From assembly GCA_035712365.1 (NCBI GenBank), contig DASTAW010000040.1:62001-126000 (forward strand): 64,000 bases of DNA, written 5' to 3'. This stretch comes from Terriglobia bacterium (GTDB lineage Bacteria > Acidobacteriota > Terriglobia > UBA7540). The position numbers were made by a program, and so were the translations under genes. This document shows, in pieces, positions 8,677-16,943 of the stretch. Within the stretch, counting starts at the first letter, position 1; each line of letters opens with the position of its first letter. The notes beneath the pieces are model-generated. The model was not told the DNA's origin. It worked only from the letters and a program-made list of their open reading frames with translations, and did no database searches.

Positions 8677-9301
8677 GCTAAGAGAGCTTCTGCAGGATGC
8701 CGACCCGCTTCAGCACGAACCGGCACTGCCGCCGGCCCAGAGGGCTTTGCGCCGCCAGGCAGTGCTTGCGGCAGCCAGCCGCACCTACGTACCCGCGGGC
8801 GGAAGGCCGCGGTCGAGGAGGGCCGTTTTAGCGACTTCCGCTTTGATGCTGGCCGCTGTCCTGGCCCTCGGGGCGGTCCTGTGGTCAGTATTCAACAGCA
8901 ATCTTCAGGCGGCCATTCGGTTTGAAGTCAGGATGGCTGAAACAAGCCCCGCTGCCGGCCTGCAGAAGGCAAAAGTGGCGGACTCCGATCGGTACGTTTA
9001 CCTCCATAGTGAGGTCGTTGTGAGCAACAGCGACATCGCTGCGGTGCAGGTGGTCGAGACGGGCGGGCCGTCGCAATATGGCATTAGCGTGAAGTTTAAC
9101 GCAGCCGGAGCTGACAAAATGCGCCAGGCGACCCAGGCCCACATCGGGAAGCCCCTCGCCATCCTCCTCGATGGCCAGGTGATTATGGCGCCGGTGGTCC
9201 GTGATGCTGTCGGGCAGTCCGCCATGCTGACCGGCCACTACACCAAAGCAGCGGCACAAAACATCGCCGAGAGGATCATCAAGGGAATTGGAATGCAGTA
9301 G
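8669..9301 (+). CDS. single-pass membrane protein with SecD P1-head-like domain; putative anti-sigma partner
   Basis: ATG at 8669 sits 9 bases after ggagg and overlaps the sigma gene, giving 210 residues. Residues 1-52 are cytoplasmic and charged, 53-75 form a membrane segment (AVLATSALMLAAVLALGAVL), and about 85-210 resemble the SecD/SecDF P1 head subdomain (GISVKFNAAGADKMRQAT, IGKPLAILLDGQVIMAPVV, then LTGHYTKAAAQNIAERI). Position and topology suggest a membrane-bound regulator of the sigma factor, but the cytoplasmic part has no recognisable zinc anti-sigma motif. The head-domain match is by sequence pattern; the role is inference. Confidence 0.75.
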   Translation: MNKLRELLQDADPLQHEPALPPAQRALRRQAVLAAASRTYVPAGGRPRSRRAVLATSALMLAAVLALGAVLWSVFNSNLQAAIRFEVRMAETSPAAGLQKAKVADSDRYVYLHSEVVVSNSDIAAVQVVETGGPSQYGISVKFNAAGADKMRQATQAHIGKPLAILLDGQVIMAPVVRDAVGQSAMLTGHYTKAAAQNIAERIIKGIGMQ

Positions 9302-9441
9302 CCTCACGATCAGCCGTGGCCCCCTGCGGGATCGTGGGCATTCACCCCGCGGAACTTCGAAGAGAGGGGCGTTAGAGCACACAAACCAGACGGTCCACAG
9401 AGTGGTGCAAGAGGTCATCAAGCAGAGCGAATCCTTGGGCA

Positions 9442-10272
9442 CTAATCTTCTCGACCGCCTTTTAGGCTCTTTGCATCTCTGGCTTGCTTTTCGGCGAGCT
9501 TCTTGATTGAGGGGACAGCCAGAAGTTCTTCGGGCATTTTCCCTTGAATTTCCTTAATGGCTTGTCTCACCCTACTCCCCACTGAGAAATGAGCGTTTAT
9601 TGCGTTTTCTTCACCCCTAGTTTGCTCTCGCTTCAGCTTCGCCTCGGTTTGTGTAATCCTAAACTCGTTCGCAGCTAGCTCCTCCCGATCTATACAGTCC
9701 AGGAGTTCGTCCTCTCTCGATATGCCTTTGGCTTTCTTTATCTCGTCCCTTCCGAGCCCTCCGTAGAGACCCTTGTATCCAGCATCTTGAAAGACAGGGT
9801 ATTTCTTCACCCCGGCTGCCTTAGCCACGCTCATTAATTTCTTGTTCGCATCTTTTACTCGATTCCTAATCAACAGTCTTCTTTGTTGGTCTGTCAGGGC
9901 TTGCTCAATTTCCTGGGTGCGGGTCTGGACGGCGAAATAGGTCTGCGCAGTGCTGACTTCCGGCTTTTCGGTATCTCCGTTCATGGCGATCAGGTAACAG
10001 GCATACCTACTAAGTACGAAGTTTTCTCTTTTCCTCTTTGCTCCACTTCCTATCGGGACCATTTCCCTGATACCAAGAAAATGGTTGGAGGAAGGCTTCC
10101 CCGAATTATCACACGCTATGCGTGCCTTCTTGACCACAGCCGTAAAGTTTTCCCAGTTAGCATAAGCCAGTATTTCCATAACATCGCGCCCGTACCAGAA
10201 AGGGAAGCCTTTGGGGGTGACGTGCATCCTAGCATCCAAGGCAGTTTTGATGTACTCGATATGTGATTCCAT
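9442..10272 (-). CDS. dinD: DNA damage-inducible protein D (DinD) homologue
   Basis: Start set at MESHIEY (10272): ggagagg lies 9 bases upstream, giving 276 residues, close to E. coli DinD (274). The N-terminal half has the Bro-N/KilA-N-like fold typical of DinD (FPFWYGRDVMEILAYANWEN, FVLSRYACYLIAMNGD, VSTAQTYFAVQTR) and the C-terminal half is the charged DinD-specific region (GRDEIKKAKGISREDELLD). E. coli DinD is SOS-induced and modulates RecA; no LexA site of a kind I can recognise is visible here. The gene is AT-richer than its surroundings and pairs divergently with a HARE-HTH gene, suggesting a transferred island. Confidence 0.88.
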   Translation of the reverse strand: MESHIEYIKTALDARMHVTPKGFPFWYGRDVMEILAYANWENFTAVVKKARIACDNSGKPSSNHFLGIREMVPIGSGAKRKRENFVLSRYACYLIAMNGDTEKPEVSTAQTYFAVQTRTQEIEQALTDQQRRLLIRNRVKDANKKLMSVAKAAGVKKYPVFQDAGYKGLYGGLGRDEIKKAKGISREDELLDCIDREELAANEFRITQTEAKLKREQTRGEENAINAHFSVGSRVRQAIKEIQGKMPEELLAVPSIKKLAEKQARDAKSLKGGRED

Positions 10273-10310
10273 GATCGTGAACCTCTCCGATGGTATTTTG
10301 TTACGCTGCA

Positions 10311-10316
10311 ATTATA
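10311..10316 (-). promoter_or_regulatory. candidate -10 box for dinD
   Basis: A perfect TATAAT on the minus strand 38 bases before the dinD start, in an AT-rich stretch. No good -35 hexamer at 16-18 bases, so the call rests on the -10 alone. Confidence 0.35.
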
Positions 10317-10397
10317 TATCACCTTCATATCATTTGCTCATTTTTTGTTGTTGCGCTCTTCTTTTCATTCGTGTTACTATTTTGATGGCAGGTGATT

Positions 10398-10838
10398 ATG
10401 AAAATAAGAGAACAGTATCAAAAACTGATAGACCGCAAGCAGCAGGAAATACTTGACTTGCAGCTTCAAATAGAAAAGGCTAAAGCATATATGCAGGCTC
10501 TTCAGGATACCATGCGCTTCATCCCAAAAGATGAAAGCCAAGAGGGCGTTTTGCTTCGACCGGGAACAGCTTTAGCTCAAGCCAGAGAAGTTCTCCGTAA
10601 GGCAGGACATCCGATGCATGTCAATGACATTTTGAAGGCCCTCAATAAGCCTCCAGACAAAGGGCATCGTGTCTCTTTGAGTGGCAATCTCTCTTCTTAT
10701 GTGAGAAATGGTCAAATCTTCACCAGGCCCGCTCCAAATACGTTTGGGCTAATCGAAGCAAGCAAACAAGCAGCCGACGGGACAGCAGAAAACGAAGAGG
10801 ATTTTGACATCCCGGAAGAGTTTGGAACTGAAAATTAA
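10398..10838 (+). CDS. HARE-HTH domain protein with N-terminal coiled coil
   Basis: ATG at 10398 (ggcaggtg just upstream) is preferred over an in-frame GTG six bases earlier; 146 residues. Residues 1-45 are a heptad-like coiled coil (IREQYQKLIDRKQQEILDLQ, KAKAYMQAL). Residues about 55-120 match the HARE-HTH winged-helix module (AREVLRKAGHPMHVNDILKA, then LSSYVRNGQIFTRPAPNTFG). The tail is acidic (ENEEDFDIPEEFG). In bacteria the module is found with restriction or DNA-modifying enzymes and in RNA polymerase delta; it is thought to bind DNA. AT-rich composition and the divergent dinD neighbour mark a small accessory island. Confidence 0.7.
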   Translation: MKIREQYQKLIDRKQQEILDLQLQIEKAKAYMQALQDTMRFIPKDESQEGVLLRPGTALAQAREVLRKAGHPMHVNDILKALNKPPDKGHRVSLSGNLSSYVRNGQIFTRPAPNTFGLIEASKQAADGTAENEEDFDIPEEFGTEN

Positions 10839-11194
10839 GTGACAAACTCGCTCATGCGAAGGATCACATTTTAGGGGCCTGTAACCCGCTACTCGATGCC
10901 ACAACATCTGTTTTTCTCTTGGTAGAGCGTTCCAATCCAAGCTTGCCTACTGCCGCAAAATTGACACCCCCTTACCGCTGTGTTAGGTTGAAGATTCAGG
11001 TGGCTGGCCCGCGGCGAGACTCGCCTCCACGTTTTAGAAGACTGCTGAAAACAGCCAGGTGTCATGCTGAGCGCAGCGAAGCATCTGCTGTGTCCCTTTA
11101 AGAAGCAAGCAAAGCAGATCCTTCACGTCGCTCAGGATGACATTACGAGGGGCATTTCAGCAGTCGCAAAAGATCCACATGACAGGCAGAATTT
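10839..11194. other. Intergenic region, 356 bp
   Basis: No gene recognised. The second half is taken up by a nested inverted-repeat element (11040-11165). The tldD start follows with little RBS signal. Confidence 0.6.
11040..11165. repeat. Nested inverted-repeat element (MITE-like)
   Basis: Outer arms gactgctgaaa (11040-11050) and tttcagcagtc (11155-11165) are perfect complements. Inside them gtcatgctgagcg… and …cgctcaggatgac (11060-11142) form a second inverted repeat. The inner sequence belongs to the 'GTCATnCTGAGCG' class of short repeats that I know to be common in acidobacterial genomes. Confidence 0.7.
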
Positions 11195-12649
11195 ATGGCA
11201 GCGAATGACCGATTTTTCTTTGACCGTTATGGACTGTCCCAGGCAAACCTGGAACGGTATCTCGCGGAAGCGCTTTCCGACGGCGGCGACTACGCGGACC
11301 TTTATTTTGAGCACACCACGTCCACTTCCCTGCAAGTGGATGAGTCGCTGGTGAAGTCGGCGCTGGAAGGCATTTCGGCAGGCTGCGGCGTACGCGTCCT
11401 GGCGGGAGAGCAGACCGGCTACGCCTACACGGACGATCTGGCGCCGGAAAAAATCCTGAAGGCGGCCCGGACGGCGGCGCGCATTGCCAGCGGGCCATCC
11501 ACTATTTCAACCGTGGGTCTAACCACCAGGCAGCCGACGAGTGATCTTTATCCGGTCGTGGCAGCGGCCACCGACCGCGCGCTGAGCGACCGTCTGCAAC
11601 TGGTCCGTCGCGCTGACGCGGCCGCGCGGGCTTACGATCCCAGGATTGCGCAGGTGCGCGTAAATTACGCCGACCAGAGCCGCCACGTGCTGCTGGCGGG
11701 CTCCGATGGCCGCATTGTGACGGACTTCCAGCCGCTGGTGCGGTTGAGCGTCTACGTCATTGCCCAGGAAAACGACAAGCTGCGCTCTGGCACTTACGGC
11801 GGCGGCGGGCGCGTGGGCCTGGAATTTTTTGCAGGCGAGAGCAGCCCCGAAAACTTTGCGCGGGAAGCCTCGCGGCAGGCGATTGTGCAGCTTGACGCGC
11901 GGGAGGCGCCGGCGGGCGAGATGCAGGTGGTCCTGGGACCGGGCTGGCCTGGCATTCTTCTGCATGAAGCCGTGGGTCACGGGCTGGAGGCTGATTTCAA
12001 TCGCAAGGGCATTTCGGCCTTTTCGGGCCGGATCGGAAAGAAGGTCGCTTCCGACCTTTGCACCGTGGTGGACGACGGCACCATTCCCTCGCGGCGCGGC
12101 TCGCTGAATGTGGATGACGAAGGCGAGCCCACGCACAAGAATGTGCTGATTGAGAATGGCACGCTGGTCGGCTATCTGCAGGACAAGATCAGCGCCGATC
12201 AGTTGAAGACCACGCGCACCGGCAACGGCCGCCGCGAAAGTTACGAGCACATCCCCATGCCGCGCATGACCAACACCTACATGCTGGCCGGGGAGGACGA
12301 TCCCGAGGAAATTGTGCGCAGTGTAGACCACGGGCTCTACGCGTCCCATTTCGGCGGCGGGCAGGTGGACATCACCAGTGGCAAGTTCGTTTTTTCGGCT
12401 TCCGAGGCTTACCTGATCGAACACGGCAAGATTACTGCTCCGGTGCGGGGAGCCACGCTGATCGGCGACGGGCCAACCGTGCTGACCAACGTCACCGCCG
12501 TCGGCAACGATCTCGCGCTTGATCCGGGCATCGGCACCTGCGGCAAAGACGGCCAGAGCGTTCCCGTGGGCGTGGGCATCCCCACCATCAAGATCAGCAA
12601 GCTGACGGTGGGCGGCACAGCAGCGCGCGGTATGCAGTCATTTACGTAG
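11195..12649 (+). CDS. tldD: TldD, metalloprotease subunit of TldD/E
   Basis: 484 residues, the normal family length. The metal site HExxxH is intact: HEAVGHGLEADF with the first His at about residue 257. The conserved blocks VDDGTIPSRRGSLNVDDEG and YLQDKISA follow. With PmbA/TldE (next gene) it forms a cytoplasmic protease that degrades unfolded small peptides and processes microcin-like peptides in E. coli. The partner gene is 100 bases downstream. The TAG stop lies within a palindromic repeat (12646-12694). No peptide precursor gene is recognisable nearby, so a housekeeping role is more likely than peptide maturation. Confidence 0.95.
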   Translation: MAANDRFFFDRYGLSQANLERYLAEALSDGGDYADLYFEHTTSTSLQVDESLVKSALEGISAGCGVRVLAGEQTGYAYTDDLAPEKILKAARTAARIASGPSTISTVGLTTRQPTSDLYPVVAAATDRALSDRLQLVRRADAAARAYDPRIAQVRVNYADQSRHVLLAGSDGRIVTDFQPLVRLSVYVIAQENDKLRSGTYGGGGRVGLEFFAGESSPENFAREASRQAIVQLDAREAPAGEMQVVLGPGWPGILLHEAVGHGLEADFNRKGISAFSGRIGKKVASDLCTVVDDGTIPSRRGSLNVDDEGEPTHKNVLIENGTLVGYLQDKISADQLKTTRTGNGRRESYEHIPMPRMTNTYMLAGEDDPEEIVRSVDHGLYASHFGGGQVDITSGKFVFSASEAYLIEHGKITAPVRGATLIGDGPTVLTNVTAVGNDLALDPGIGTCGKDGQSVPVGVGIPTIKISKLTVGGTAARGMQSFT

Positions 12650-12694
12650 AGCCGTCCTTCAGGACGGCATGCCGGGCTTAAAGCCCGGCGCTAC
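12646..12694. repeat. Palindromic element (GTAG…GCGCTAC family)
   Basis: Two hairpins (gccgtcc ttc aggacggc; gccgggctt aaagcccggc) bounded by gtag and gcgctac. It overlaps the tldD stop codon. A relative is at 14786-14861, and shorter relatives are at 18793-18816 and 53517-53540. Confidence 0.75.
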
Positions 12695-12749
12695 ACCGGC
12701 GCGCCTCCGCGGCTTGCGACCCATCGTAAATCAAAACCTTGAGACTTCT

Positions 12750-14108
12750 ATGACAGAACTGAACCTCGAACAAATCGCAAAAGACCTGGTGGACAAGGCG
12801 ACCGCCGCCGGAGCCAGCGCGGCTGACGTGGTGGCGCTCGAAGGCGAAGAATTTTCCACGACGCTGCGGCTGGGCAAAATCGAGAAGCTGAAGGAAGCCT
12901 CGTCCAAGGGCCTGGGCCTGCGCGTCTTTATTGGCACGCAGAGCGCTTCCGCCTATTCCAGCGATTTCTCCGCCTCATCGCTCAAGACGCTGGTGGAGCG
13001 CACGCTCGAAATGGCGCGCGAAACTTCCGAAGACCCCGCCAGCAGCCTTCCCGACCCCGCCCTGCTGGGCCGCTACGATGGCGACCTGCAACTCTATTGC
13101 GCAGACGTTGCCGCGCTCTCGACCGAGGACCGCATCGCCTGGGCGCGCCGCGCCGAACAGGCGGCGACGGCCACCGACCCGCGCATCCGCAACTCCGAGG
13201 GCTCGTGGTACGAATCGAACGTGGGCGCCAGAGTTTACGCTAGTTCGGCGGGATTTGTGGGCAGCTATCGCGGGTCTTACTGCTCCGTGGCGGTTTCGCC
13301 CATCGCCCAGGCTGAACCCGGCGGCGCCATGCAGCGCGACTACTGGTATTCCGTGGCGCGGAGCGTGGCGGCGCTGGAGCCGGCCGAATCCGTGGGACGA
13401 AAGGCGGCGGAACGCGCCCTGCGACGCCTGGGAGCGCGCAAGATTTCAACAAGGCAGGTGCCGGTGGTCTTTGATGCTGAAACCGCCTCGTCGCTGGCTG
13501 GCCACATTTTTGGCGCCGTGCGCGGCGACGCCATCTACCGCAAATCCAGCTTCCTGACCGACAAGTTGGGCCGGCAGGTGGCGGGCGAAAACGTCACCGT
13601 GCTGGACGACGGCCTGCGGCCGGGGGGTTTCGGCTCGCGGCCTTTTGACGACGAGGGCATTCCGGCCTCCACCACCACAGTGATCGAGCGCGGCGTCTTA
13701 AAAAATTACCTGTTGAATTCCTACGCGGCCAACAAGCTGGGCATGAAAACCACCGGCAACGCTTCGCGGGGCCTGGCCGGAGCGCCCAGCGTTGGCCCCA
13801 AAAACCTCTACCTCAAACCTGGCGAGCATTCCCCGGAAGAGATCATTCGCAGCGTCAAAGACGGTTTCTATGTGACGGAGTTGATCGGCTTCGGCGTCAA
13901 CGTGGTGACGGGCGACTATTCGCGCGGCGCCGCCGGCCTGTGGATTGAAAACGGAGAACTCACTTATCCCGTCCACGAAGTGACCATCGCCAGCAGCCTT
14001 CAGGATATGCTGAACCACATCGAGATGATCGGCAACGATCTGGAATTCCGGCGCAGCGTCACCTCGCCCACTTTACGCGTCGGCGGGCTGACGGTGGCCG
14101 GCGCCTAA
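12750..14108 (+). CDS. pmbA: PmbA/TldE, partner subunit of TldD
   Basis: Start set at 12750 (MTELNLEQIAKDLVDK), giving 452 residues against 450 in E. coli PmbA; the longer frame upstream runs through the intergenic repeat. Family blocks visible: KEASSKGLGLRVFIGTQSAS, VVFDAETASSLAGHIFGAV, VLDDGLRPGGFGSRPFDDEG, and LIGFGVNVVTGDYSRGAAG. It lacks the HExxxH motif, as expected for the non-catalytic half of the TldD/E heterodimer. Same strand as tldD and separated from it by a repeat-containing gap, so probably co-transcribed. Confidence 0.95.
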   Translation: MTELNLEQIAKDLVDKATAAGASAADVVALEGEEFSTTLRLGKIEKLKEASSKGLGLRVFIGTQSASAYSSDFSASSLKTLVERTLEMARETSEDPASSLPDPALLGRYDGDLQLYCADVAALSTEDRIAWARRAEQAATATDPRIRNSEGSWYESNVGARVYASSAGFVGSYRGSYCSVAVSPIAQAEPGGAMQRDYWYSVARSVAALEPAESVGRKAAERALRRLGARKISTRQVPVVFDAETASSLAGHIFGAVRGDAIYRKSSFLTDKLGRQVAGENVTVLDDGLRPGGFGSRPFDDEGIPASTTTVIERGVLKNYLLNSYAANKLGMKTTGNASRGLAGAPSVGPKNLYLKPGEHSPEEIIRSVKDGFYVTELIGFGVNVVTGDYSRGAAGLWIENGELTYPVHEVTIASSLQDMLNHIEMIGNDLEFRRSVTSPTLRVGGLTVAGA

Positions 14109-14147
14109 CGGCGTACACCCGTCGCGATTCTGTTTACAATGTCCTCA

Positions 14148-14199
14148 GTGGCACGGCCATCCTGGCCGTGGTCCGACACGGGCGGGACGCCCGTGCCAC
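14148..14199. repeat. Palindromic REP-like element (GTGGCAC family)
   Basis: gtggcac … gtgccac with two internal hairpins (ggccatcctggcc; cgggcgggacgcccg). Same family as 4214-4265 and 17414-17474. Confidence 0.75.
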
Positions 14200-14286
14200 G
14201 CCTGCGGGTTGGACAGGCATCTCATTCGCATGACGCCAGCAAGCCTCCCGCAACAGCCTTCCGCGCCCGTGGCATAATACAGGCGT

Positions 14287-14754
14287 ATGCGCAGAAACTC
14301 ACACGTCAATTTCTCAATGAACCTTGCGGTGCGGAGCCTGGCGGTGGCCGGGCTGGCAATTGCGGCGCTTGCGGGATGCGGCGGCGGACCCAAGCAGGCC
14401 GCAAAACCCGCTCCCGGAACGGAAGAAACCGCTTACCTCCAGAGCATCCAGCTTACGCCCGGCCGGGTTGAAGCCGCCCAGAATTTTCTGAACCACACCG
14501 TGACCACCGTCTACGGCGCCGTAACGAACAACGGCAAGAAAACCGTCCGCGAGCTTCAAATCAACCTGACGTTCTCTGATGTCGAAGGAAAACCGATCGA
14601 GCAGAGAAGCGCCACGCCCATCGGGAAGAATGGTCCTCCGCTCAAGCCCGGCGAAACGCGGCAGTTCGAGTTGTCATTTGATCAGGTGCCCAACACGTGG
14701 AACCAGGCGCCGCCCCGCTTGGCGCCGGCGAAAGTGACCCTCGCTGGAGAGTAA
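14287..14754 (+). CDS. lipoprotein with FxLYD-type beta domain
   Basis: 155 residues. A signal peptide (LAVRSLAVAGLAIAAL) ends in the lipobox LAGC, so the mature protein is lipid-anchored at the Cys. After a Pro/Lys-rich linker the domain VTTVYGAVTNNGKKTVRELQ continues with conserved beta strands and ends LPLKPGETRQ-like (LKPGETRQFELSFDQVP), resembling FxLYD/DUF2393 domains that mediate extracytoplasmic protein contacts. Neither of two possible starts (14287, or the internal Met at 14317) has a good RBS. Function unknown. Confidence 0.65.
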   Translation: MRRNSHVNFSMNLAVRSLAVAGLAIAALAGCGGGPKQAAKPAPGTEETAYLQSIQLTPGRVEAAQNFLNHTVTTVYGAVTNNGKKTVRELQINLTFSDVEGKPIEQRSATPIGKNGPPLKPGETRQFELSFDQVPNTWNQAPPRLAPAKVTLAGE

Positions 14755-14785
14755 CGATCCCTATCCCGCCAGGAAGCATGCCGTC

Positions 14786-14861
14786 GTAGCGCCGACCCCG
14801 CCTGGGCGGGGTCGGCTGATGCAGCAAAACCAAAAATGCCGGGCTGAAGTCCCGGCGCTAC
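14786..14861. repeat. Palindromic element (GTAGCGC…GCGCTAC family)
   Basis: Left hairpin gaccccgcctgggcggggtc, right hairpin gccgggctgaagtcccggc, bounded by gtagcgc and gcgctac. It lies between the convergent lipoprotein and phosphoesterase genes. Confidence 0.75.
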
Positions 14862-14893
14862 GGAACACCGCAAAATCCAAATCAGATGATGAA

Positions 14894-15640
14894 TCAGCGC
14901 CCGACTTCCAGGCGCGCGATCAGCGGTTCCGGCAGTCCTGCGGCGCGCATCTTTTCCTGTGTTTTGGCCAGATCGTAGGGCGTGCGGTAAAAGTCCACGC
15001 GCCGCTGGTCGAGGTCCAGGACGGCAAAAGCTGCACGGGGGTCGCCGTCGCGGGGCTGGCCGATGGAACCGGGATTGAGAAGATATCGCGCGTCCTCGCG
15101 GAAAGAAATGCCGGCGGGTTCATCATCCTTGATGGTGGGCAGCGAAATGGGCTGGAGCCGCTTGTCCTCCGTCAGCAGAAAGCCTCCCTGGTGGTGACTG
15201 TGCCCAAAAAAAATCAGCGGGGCGTCGTCGGACTGGAACGCCTGGATGGCCCCCAGCGAATCAAAGATGTATTCATCCTCGTCAAAGGTCGAGCCGTGCA
15301 CCAGTTCGATGCCATCAACCCGGACCGGACCAGCCGGAAGGCCGCGCAGAAACTCGTAGCGATCGGGCGTCAACTGCCTGCGCGTCCACTCGGTCGCGAA
15401 GCGGGCGAGAAAGTTGAAATCCTCAGCGTCCATCAGCCCGCCGCACGCCTTGTCATGGTTGCCGCGCACAATCTGTCTGGCAAGCGGCCGGATGCGGCTG
15501 ATGACAGCGTTGGGGTCAGGGCCGTAGCCCACCAGGTCGCCAAGACAAAGCACCTGATCATGCTTACCCTCGGCAACCGCAAGGCTCTTCTCGAGCGCTT
15601 CGAGGTTCGAATGGATGTCACTCACAATCAGGTACCGCAA
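14894..15640 (-). CDS. metallophosphoesterase (YfcE/MJ0936-like)
   Basis: I place the start at a TTG (15640) because ggagg lies 5 bases upstream and the protein then opens directly with RYLIVSDIHSN, as in the family; this gives 248 residues. All calcineurin-like metal motifs are present in order: DIHSN, GDLVGYGPDP, GNHD, GHSHHQGG. LNPGSIGQPRDGDP is also typical of YfcE-type phosphodiesterases. It is a cytosolic dinuclear-metal phosphatase or phosphodiesterase; the natural substrate is not predictable. The longer ATG-started frame adds 26 basic residues with no family similarity. Confidence 0.85.
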   Translation of the reverse strand: MRYLIVSDIHSNLEALEKSLAVAEGKHDQVLCLGDLVGYGPDPNAVISRIRPLARQIVRGNHDKACGGLMDAEDFNFLARFATEWTRRQLTPDRYEFLRGLPAGPVRVDGIELVHGSTFDEDEYIFDSLGAIQAFQSDDAPLIFFGHSHHQGGFLLTEDKRLQPISLPTIKDDEPAGISFREDARYLLNPGSIGQPRDGDPRAAFAVLDLDQRRVDFYRTPYDLAKTQEKMRAAGLPEPLIARLEVGR

Positions 15641-15819
15641 CCAGTCCTCCGGATCCCTGACCGTCGCCTTCGCTGTCAAACGGCGCGAGCCAGCCCTTAT
15701 CTTCGACGGATTCTGCACAAATTATAACGCATCACCGCACGCTGCACGGTCCGGGCGTGCCGAAGATGGCTCATCTGGTTTTCTGTTTGAGGAGCAAGGA
15801 GTGGCTGCGCTAAATAGCC

Positions 15820-15883
15820 GTAGCACAGGCACTCTTGCCTGTGTTTTTGTTCCGTTCGGCACAGCCAGGAGTGGCTGTGCTAC
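15820..15883. repeat. Palindromic REP-like element (GTAGCAC family)
   Basis: gtagcacaggcactcttgcc… and …cacagccaggagtggctgtg ending in tac. Nearly the same sequence as 3284-3346 and shares arms with 34974-35051. Confidence 0.8.
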
Positions 15884-16056
15884 ATACGTCCCGTCATGGC
15901 CCGCGCCGCTGTCTGATATACTCGGGAATTGATTGCCGGCACCTCCGCTGCGAAGATAAGCCCGTGTCATGAGGTGCGGCTTTCAATCGCGGACGCATGG
16001 CTGGGCGCCGGGAAAATCAAGGAGCGAAACTGAATTCCGTTCCGGAGGTCATCAGA

Positions 16057-16725
16057 ATGAAATTTGCCCGCAAAACGGTTCTGCTTTGCGCTCTGGGCCT
16101 GAGTGTCGTGGCCAGCGCAGCCGCGCAGTTCGGGCAGCAGGCCCCGCAGGCGCCGAAAATCCCCACGCCCTTCACGCCCGTGGTGGGATCAGGCGCGCAG
16201 TACGACGTGACAACGCGAGACGGGAAGATGACTTTCACCTATGCCGTGGTCGGAAAAGAGCAGGTGGATGGAAACGACGCCTACTGGCTGGAGGTCCGGT
16301 CCGCGGGCGCCATGCTCACCGGCGAAATGGTCATTAAAGAGCTTACCTTGGGCGTGGGAACGCATCCTGAGATCAAGCGAATGATCATGCAGCCTCCCGG
16401 GCGCTCTCCGATGGAAATGCCCGCCGGGATGATGGACATGATGAAACAGCATATGGCCCAAAACCAAAAGGCCCAGCAGAACGGCATGGGCGAGAAAATC
16501 GGGACGGAGAGCATCACGGTGCCAGGCGGCACCTTCGAGTGCGACCACTTTCGCAGAAAGGAAAACGAAATGGCCGTCGATTACTGGATTTCCTCGAAGG
16601 TCCCTCCTTACAGCCTGGTCAAAATGTCCGGCCCGGACACTTCCATGGTCCTGGAGAAAGTTCTCACCGGCGAATCCACTCACATCAAGGGCGAGCCTCA
16701 AAAGATGGAGATGCCCGACTTCTGA
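16057..16725 (+). CDS. secreted hypothetical protein
   Basis: Start at 16057, with ggagg 8 bases upstream; the frame is open further 5' but without signal. 222 residues with a Sec signal peptide (FARKTVLLCALGLSVVASAA, cleavage near AAA-QF). The mature protein begins with a Gln/Pro-rich stretch, then beta-rich sequence with a Met-rich middle (about residues 110-140: MIMQPPG, MEMPAGMMDMMKQHM) that could bind metal such as copper. A single Cys sits in TFECDHFRRKE. I do not recognise the family. The Met-rich metal idea is inference. Confidence 0.6.
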   Translation: MKFARKTVLLCALGLSVVASAAAQFGQQAPQAPKIPTPFTPVVGSGAQYDVTTRDGKMTFTYAVVGKEQVDGNDAYWLEVRSAGAMLTGEMVIKELTLGVGTHPEIKRMIMQPPGRSPMEMPAGMMDMMKQHMAQNQKAQQNGMGEKIGTESITVPGGTFECDHFRRKENEMAVDYWISSKVPPYSLVKMSGPDTSMVLEKVLTGESTHIKGEPQKMEMPDF

Positions 16726-16943
16726 TGGCCCATCCGCCTGCGCAGCGGGAGCAAGGACACGGCTGGAATCACATTTCCTGGGGTGGCGCAGACGTGGCGC
16801 CTCTCGCCATGTCTGCGAACCCGGCGCCTTTGCTCGTGGCCACGGCTTCATCGTCGCCCGAATCGCCGTGGATGCTGTCCCTGGCGGGGGTGTGGATTGC
16901 GTTCCGGGCGACCCCGCTGTTATGTTAGCGCCGGAGGGCCGTC

